From the NCBI GenBank assembly GCA_038363925.1, contig JAQQWL010000001.1, positions 868,001 through 932,000 on the forward strand: a stretch of DNA of 64,000 nt, in the 5' to 3' direction. The notes below the pieces were generated by a model. That model made no database searches. It was not told where the DNA came from and worked only from the letters and a program-made list of their open reading frames with translations. The position numbers and the translations under genes were made by a program. Within the stretch, counting starts at the first letter, position 1. Each line of letters starts with the position of its first letter. Below are positions 59,219-64,000 of this stretch, piece after piece. Source of the DNA: Apiospora phragmitis. Lineage: Eukaryota; Ascomycota; Sordariomycetes; Amphisphaeriales; Apiosporaceae.

Positions 59219-60530
59219 CGTGTTCCGTCGAGTTCCCCCTAGGGCCAGGGAGGGCAACAAGCTCGAGCGGTAGCTAAGGGAGGTTACACAGAGGGAATAA
59301 ATATGTCGACAAGTCCGGATAGTCTCTCCTTCCTTGGTTCCTTGTTTGGATCGAGGCTAGAGGTTGCGTGTAGTATTCGAGGGCCTGTTGGTTGGTTGGT
59401 AAGGGGAAAAAGGCAGGATGGCGAGAGAGGGGAGGTCTGGAGGTCTGCAATAATCGAAAGACAACCCTGGAACCTGTCGCGTGGCTACCGAGTCGTTAGG
59501 CCGGAGCTAAATCGAGGTTATGTTGTGTGCTTACTTAAGGCGACAGCCGTGGCCAGAATTGACTTTCAGTGGACCTGTTTACTGTTTAGGGAGGCATTTA
59601 GTGGGGGTAGATTCCTAGGAATCTGCCTCTTGGCCTCTGTTTCGAAGCCATCCATCTATCAATTGGAACTAGGCCTTGCAGCTTTACCTGGACTTTCAAC
59701 ATTCTAGGTCCGCCCAGAGACACGCAGAATGTTGAACTTCACTTGGCCCGTGGCTGGTTTCTAGAATGAGCACACACTATCATGTCGCACAATACTCGGC
59801 CCAGTGCAGCTAAGAGGTTGTCGTGTGACCCAGCCGATGAAGCAACCTGGCGACAGTTGGGTATACTTGGGTGAAGACCTAGTACATTTGTCGCTGCGGC
59901 CAGCCATGTAGTCTGCCCTATATGATGTATATCACATACGACCGAACTCATGGTAATGTTCACCCTAGAGCTTCTGTAGGAATATGAGTGTATTTGTGTG
60001 CAGTATAAGATATTAGCTAGTCTATGTGTAGACAGTTTGATCACTCTTTGATTTCTATTTATCCAAAACTCCGTCTTCTTCCCGTTAATGCGTGATAAAG
60101 TATGCGCTCTGTATAGCATGGCATGGCAGTCATGGTATAAGGCAATAATTCTCCTTGAAAGTCCGATGTGTATGAGAAAGTCGGTAGTGTCAATATTCCA
60201 GCCAGGTGTTCGGCCGAGTTTCGCTTCAATCGTCCCGAGACCACCCCGAACCCGTGCCGATAGGGATTTCGTTCATGACAGAATATAGGCTACCATTGAA
60301 CTATTAATACAGTTGATGAAGAACTCTGGGTGCCTAAAAATGAGAAATCAGTAGCAAGAACACTGTATACCATTGCTCACAGTCATCTTTGGAACGTTCC
60401 GCCCCACATGGGAGTACCGACAGCCCCTATTAGACAGCGCCGGTACTACAAACATTCCATATCAGAACGCTCGAACGTCCGCAGGCCATCCAACTCGACT
60501 TTCTGTAATAGATTCTACATGTTGAGAACC
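59219..60530. other. Divergent intergenic region CUE1 / SRPBCC gene
   Basis: About 1.3 kb between divergent genes with no recognised coding or RNA gene. Confidence 0.45.
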
Positions 60531-61161
60531 ATGGGGTTGTCCGAACCCATCTTCAACAGAGCTGAGATCGAGATACGGGCACCGCCTGCACTGGTTCAAT
60601 CTGTCGTAGTATCGGACAAGGCCTATTATCCGCCCACAAACACAAACCCCAGTGACACCCTACTGACCTCAGTTCGCAGCTTCTGGACTTTGCCCGATAC
60701 AGGGACTGGACACACAAGTCGCGCTGGTCCATCATGATGGACAAAGAGGTACAAGACCTGAAGCCCGGCGACTGCCTCCGGGTCGATCTGGGCGGCTTGT
60801 CTTTCCGGCCAACTCTTGTGGTGAGTGAAACATCATTTCAGTCTCGCCCTGGCACGCGCCCTCTCTGTCTGATTGGTAGAATCCCGACTAATCAACTGCC
60901 GGCTGACATGTTCAGCACATCGCGGAAGACTCGTTCACTTGGGATGGAAGCTTATGGGGGCTCCTGGTAGGACGCCATTTTTTGACGCCCTGCCGAGCGA
61001 GAAGACACCAGGTAGCACGCTTTTTGTCCAGAAGGGAGGAGTGGTCGGGGCCCTTATCAGTACCTTTCCGTCTAGGGAAGAAGAAGCAGTGGGATCATGG
61101 CGCGGGGTGGGATATGTTCAACGAGGATATCAAAGCCGAGTGCGAGAGAAGGTGTAGCTGA
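60531..61161 (+). CDS. SRPBCC (START/polyketide-cyclase-like) small-ligand protein, two apparent frameshifts
   Basis: SRPBCC proteins hold hydrophobic ligands in a helix-grip fold; the ligand here is unknown. Three exons (60531-60605, 60680-60820, 60916-61161) with introns of 74 and 95 bp. Seen: FNRAEIEIRAPPALVQSV, LLDFARYRDWTHKSRWSIMM, LKPGDCLRVDLGGLSFRPTL, EDSFTWDGSLWGLLVGRHFF and the end GWDMFNEDIKAECERRCS, all in the order expected for fungal members. One base is missing in the T6 tract near 60983-60988 and one is extra in GGG near 61033-61036. They cancel, leaving 153 residues. An in-frame ATG at 60519 is an alternative start, but the one at 60531 has the better context (AACCATGG). Its stop lies 93 bp from a tRNA gene on the opposite strand. 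Confidence 0.72.
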
Positions 61162-61246
61162 ACGGAACATTGTCCCGGCCTCGCCCTCCCCATGACCAGG
61201 AACTCCAGCAGGGCAAAAAGAAGATTGATAAACAGCCTCGAGAGGC

Positions 61247-61254
61247 AAAAGAAA
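61247..61254 (-). terminator. RNA polymerase III termination tract of the tRNA-Arg gene
   Basis: On the minus strand TTTCTTTT follows immediately after the discriminator base of the tRNA, the expected T-run for Pol III termination; the last four T form the minimal signal. Confidence 0.7.
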
Positions 61255-61274
61255 CGACCCAGACGGGATTCGAA

Positions 61275-61331
61275 CTGAATATGGATGTTAGTATTTGGGT
61301 CAATTGAGCCAATTAGAATGGTGTAACATAC
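61275..61331 (-). other. Spliceosomal-type intron inside the T arm of tRNA-Arg
   Basis: Read on the tRNA strand the 57-bp insert begins GTATGTTACACC, carries TACTAAC, and ends ATCCATATTCAG. These are the classic nuclear pre-mRNA 5' splice site, branch-point and 3' splice-site motifs, with about 13 nt from branch A to the acceptor and a length typical of this genome's introns. Exact removal joins GCGGG to TTCGAAT and restores a perfect T arm. The junction is ambiguous by one G, but the GT-AG choice is the one that matches the branch-site context. I know of no standard nuclear tRNA intron at this position in fungi. Confidence 0.75.
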
Positions 61332-61347
61332 CCCGCAATCTTCAGAG

Positions 61348-61364
61348 TGAAGGAAATCGGTGAA
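61348..61364 (-). other. Canonical tRNA anticodon-loop intron (37/38)
   Basis: Seventeen bases between position 37 (G) and 38 (C) of the anticodon loop. The internal CCGA is complementary to the UCGG of the anticodon plus base 37, giving the anticodon-intron helix recognised by the tRNA splicing endonuclease. Confidence 0.85.
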
Positions 61365-61400
61365 CCGAAATCTGACGCGATACCATTTCGCCACCAGGCC

Positions 61401-62627
61401 CGTTGTTGGATGAAAGATTGAGACTTTTGCAAAACTATATACCCCACCATAGCGAAGAATGGCATATTTGTTCTTCAAGTGGGATGGGGCGCCTAGGGAA
61501 TGGATACCTGCACGTAAGAGGTAGGTAGGATGGGTACCGGTTGGTTCCGGACCCTAATCTAAGTATGTAAGTAGGTACCTAACCTTAGGTAGGAGCGTAT
61601 GTATAGCGGTTGCCCCTGAACCTGTATATGAGAGACCCGAATATGCAAAAGTCAATGCATAATGGAGTCGTGCCGCACCATTTCTTATAAATGATAAGTA
61701 CCTACTCTATGAACCAGATGTTATAGATGACCTTGGAGAGAGCGTGCAGTTGAAGGGATTTCTACTATAAAGTTGCTCCAGGACCCCTGTCGTGGGGGCC
61801 AAGCTATAACCCCCACCATCAAGGCTTATTGTCCAAACCGCCAGCACGGCACTCGGGGCATTTTGGTACATGTAAATGTCAAATCACACACGTTCGAGAT
61901 GCTTGTGTACTGGATAATAGCTTTGGACTCATGGTCTGTATACAGCTTTGGTGAACATCAAGGTAGCATGAGTGCTTGACAAAACTCCGAACGAACCATA
62001 TCTAAGCACCAAAAGCTATACATTTCGACATGTTACCGATGCTCGCATAATAATCGGGTGTCTTATCAGTGTCCCTGCTGGCATGAGACCAGGATGGTTC
62101 AAATACCATAGGCTATGCGACAAGTACGAATCCCGTCTAACAACGAAGTGATTCATAATATACCATGGCCCTTCTTAGCGCTTCAGCTCAAAGTAAGGGT
62201 CTCACGATACGAAGATTCCAATCGCGAATGCCCTGATATCAGGTCATTAAAACGCATATGCAGTGTGAAATCAAGACCGATCCGGTTCCTTAGGATGAAT
62301 TCTTTCCCATTTCACTCTTCCTTGGGACGGCTTAATGTAGAGATAAGAGTCACTACGTGAATGCTTCAAAGGGGAATGCATGAGGTGGTGTTCCAAATAA
62401 GAATGATTGCCTGTGGGTACTGTAGTAGCGAGCTAAGGCACTCGGCAGTCGCCCTTTGCCTGCGGCTGCCTCGTCAAACGGGGATTCGCAAGGCAGGATT
62501 AATACTATATCAATGGCTGTCTAGCCCGGTCTCTTTTCTACTTATCCTCCTCCTCAAGTGCTTCAACCGCTTGAAACACCAAAGAAATCACCTCACTCCC
62601 GGAACTAACCGCTAACGCTGCTTCATC
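61401..62627. other. Intergenic between tRNA-Arg and dynamin-like gene
   Basis: About 1.2 kb. TAGGTA-type repeats occupy about 61518-61600 just upstream of the tRNA. No gene is recognised. Confidence 0.45.
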
Positions 62628-64000
62628 ATGGGGCGCGTTGTGAACGATGATGAGGGCGAGATCTGGCAAAGCAGATCTCCCAGAAGACATCAGGCTTTAT
62701 CCAGTCCAGCAATCATCGCGACCTACTGGATATCGTGGACTCTCTCGATCCCATGGCGTCAGCCATTACGTCGACCTTCCTCAGATCATTGTGTGCGGTA
62801 GTCAGTCCTCGGGGAAAAGCTCCACCCTTGAGGCGATATCGGGCATTGCGTTCCCAACCAGCGAGGGACTCTGCACTCGCTTTGCCACTGAGCTGGTCCT
62901 GCGACGCGGCGATAAGCCCGAGATCAAGGTCCATATCCAGCCGGGCGCGAGCAGAAGCGAGGAGGACAGAATCAAGCTTTCTGCCTTCTCGGAAGGGGCA
63001 ACGGAGCAGGATGACTTCGCAAAGATTATTGAGTCGGCCAAGAGCGTCATGGGGCTTGGCGATGGAGAAGAGTCAAAAGTATTCAGTACGGACGTGCTGC
63101 GTATCGAAAGCACGTCGCCCACTGCACCAAACCTGACGCTTGTCGATCTACCGGGTCTCTTCGGTGCGTCGGACAAGAACCAGTTAGATGATGATGCGAC
63201 TCTAGTCGAAAGCCTGGTGTTGTCCTACATGAAGCAACGCCGCAGTATTATCTTAGCTGTGGTTTCAGCCGACAACTCTTTCGCTAACCAGCCAGTGACA
63301 AAGTTCGCACGAAAGATCGATCCGTCAGGAACTCGAACTCTTGGTCTGATCACCAAGTCAGACAGAATCGACCAAGGCTCGGACAGTGAAAGATATTACA
63401 CCGAGTTGGCCCAAAACGGCAATGTGAAGCTTACCTTGGGCTGGCATGTTCTGCGCAACAAGAGCCATGCAACATCTGATGATAGCCCAGAGCAACGAGG
63501 CGAGAGAGAGTCTGAGTTCTTTTCCAGCTCGGCCTGGCGAATCCTTGACCCTTCGCAACTTGGCGTAGAAGCCTTGAGAGACAGGCTGCGCGAGGCTCTC
63601 TGGAACCAGATACGCATAGGGCTTCCAGGCGTCAAGTCCGAGGTACAGCCGGAATAAAAGACTGCTCGAGCAAACTGAAGCAATTGGGAAAGTCTCGAAG
63701 CACACCGAGGGAGAAGCACCACTATCTCCACCAGATTAGTAGTCGACTGAGTGTCTTGGTGCGAGCTTCCATCGATGGGGTGTACGCCGATGCGTTCTTC
63801 GAGTCCTACCCAGGCCAGCCAGATGCCTTTGAGAGACGCCTTCGCGCAAATGTTCAGACAACACTTGCTAATTATGCCGAAAAGATGCGAGTCTATGGAC
63901 ATGCTCTGGAGATAGTCGAGTCAGGCCTTCAACCTACCCGTACTTCAAAGTACAAATATACGTGGAGAGCTGACTATCTCAAAGTCGTGGAAGAATTGAT
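62628..64000 (+). CDS. Dynamin-superfamily GTPase, N-terminal part (runs off right edge; frameshifts)
   Basis: Large GTPases of the dynamin/Mx/Vps1 group remodel membranes; fungal Mx-like members of this type are numerous and mostly uncharacterised. Seen: QIIVCGSQSSGKSSTLEAIS (G1, P-loop), EGLCTRFATELVLRR (G2 Thr region), NLTLVDLPGLFGASD (G3), FARKIDPSGTRTLGLITKSD (G4), then a middle-domain start LREALWNQIRIGLPGVKSEV, KHHYLHQISSRLSVLVRASI and DGVYADAFFESYPG. Homology-like reading starts as SSNHRDLLDIVDSL in a different frame from RSHGVSHYVDLPQ: one base is missing at about 62744-62747, and another at about 63645-63652 creates the stop at 63655. The start codon is unclear (ATG at 62628 or 62647). 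The stalk and GED regions lie outside the window. Confidence 0.86.

Larger units (their letters stand above)
61255..61400 (-). tRNA. tRNA-Arg(UCG) with an anticodon-loop intron and a second intron in the T arm
   Basis: Minus-strand cloverleaf. Acceptor GGCCTGG (61400-61394) pairs with CTGGGTC (61262-61256) using three G-U wobbles; discriminator G at 61255. D stem GCGA/TCGC. Anticodon stem TCAGA/TCTGA with loop T-T-TCG-G-C. Variable loop AGATT. T stem GCGGG/CCCGT around TTCGAAT. The anticodon UCG (61366-61368) decodes CGA arginine codons. A 17-nt intron (61348-61364) sits after base 37 and contains CCGA, which pairs with UCGG of the anticodon region as in normal eukaryotic tRNA introns. A second 57-bp insertion (61275-61331) splits the T arm. 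Removing both leaves a 72-nt tRNA. The A box TGGCGAAATGG is intact; the B box is interrupted after its GG, although the intron's last bases recreate AGTTCGAATCC. Confidence 0.85.

Noticed and set aside
61275..61331. Archaeal-type bulge-helix-bulge intron in the T arm
   Set aside because: I could not pair the exon-intron junctions into a bulge-helix-bulge helix by eye, whereas GTATGT, TACTAAC and CAG match spliceosomal signals exactly. A proper RNA fold should confirm this.

Overview
This is nuclear DNA of a filamentous ascomycete (Pezizomycotina, most likely a Sordariomycete). The support is: many 50-140 bp GT-AG introns with CTAAC/CTGAC branch points; Zn(II)2Cys6-plus-DUF3425 and AA16-CBM1 architectures known from filamentous fungi; and a Fot1-type DNA transposon whose interior has been rewritten by repeat-induced point mutation (TpA-rich, depleted of CpA/TpG). 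Genes lie on both strands as independent units with 0.3-3 kb spacers. There is no operon and no clear secondary-metabolite cluster.

Layout. 1-1012 (-): 5' part of NADPH-cytochrome P450 reductase. 4.3-12.3 kb (+): giant Tao3/Pag1/Furry morphogenesis scaffold. 13.2 kb (-): Dim1/Dib1 U5 snRNP protein. 14.2-17.7 kb (+): Urb1/Npa1. 18.3-18.9 kb: MITE-like foldback element. 20.4 kb (+): GT31-like glycosyltransferase. 22.6-24.6 kb (+): damaged cytochrome P450. 25.0 kb (-): I9 proteinase inhibitor. 26.3-29.8 kb (+): Bms1 GTPase. 31.0 kb (+): secreted BIM1/X325-like protein. 32.7-34.5 kb (+): Zn2Cys6/DUF3425 regulator. 34.8-35.3 kb (-): ankyrin-repeat remnant. 36.9 kb (+): AA16 lytic polysaccharide monooxygenase with CBM1. 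38.2-39.6 kb (-): extradiol dioxygenase. 41.1 kb (+): MDP1-type HAD phosphatase. 42.4-44.0 kb (-): Sec14-like lipid transfer protein. 45.2-46.0 kb (-): secreted DJ-1/PfpI protein. 46.0-47.9 kb: RIP-degraded Fot1-like transposon. 48.7-50.7 kb (+): IlvD/Edd dehydratase. 50.9-53.7 kb (-): OPT oligopeptide transporter. 55.6-57.8 kb (+): Mss116-type DEAD-box helicase. 58.5-59.2 kb (-): Cue1-like protein. 60.5-61.2 kb (+): SRPBCC protein. 61.26-61.40 kb (-): tRNA-Arg(UCG). 62.6-64.0 kb (+): dynamin-family GTPase, running off the right edge.

Functionally the housekeeping genes are mostly RNA and ribosome factors (Dim1, Urb1, Bms1, Mss116, tRNA-Arg). The accessory genes fit a plant-biomass-degrading fungus (AA16-CBM1, BIM1-like protein, extradiol dioxygenase, P450 and its reductase, sugar-acid-type dehydratase, peptide transporter).

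Two things stand out. First, the tRNA-Arg gene carries its normal 17-nt anticodon-loop intron plus a second 57-bp insertion exactly at the T-stem/T-loop boundary. That insertion has a GTATGT 5' end, a perfect TACTAAC and a CAG 3' end, so it looks like a spliceosomal intron inside a tRNA gene. Second, more than a dozen conserved genes, several of them essential, are interrupted by single-base indels, often at homopolymers. This points to a draft-quality consensus rather than biology, and it must be kept in mind when reading any disrupted gene here.
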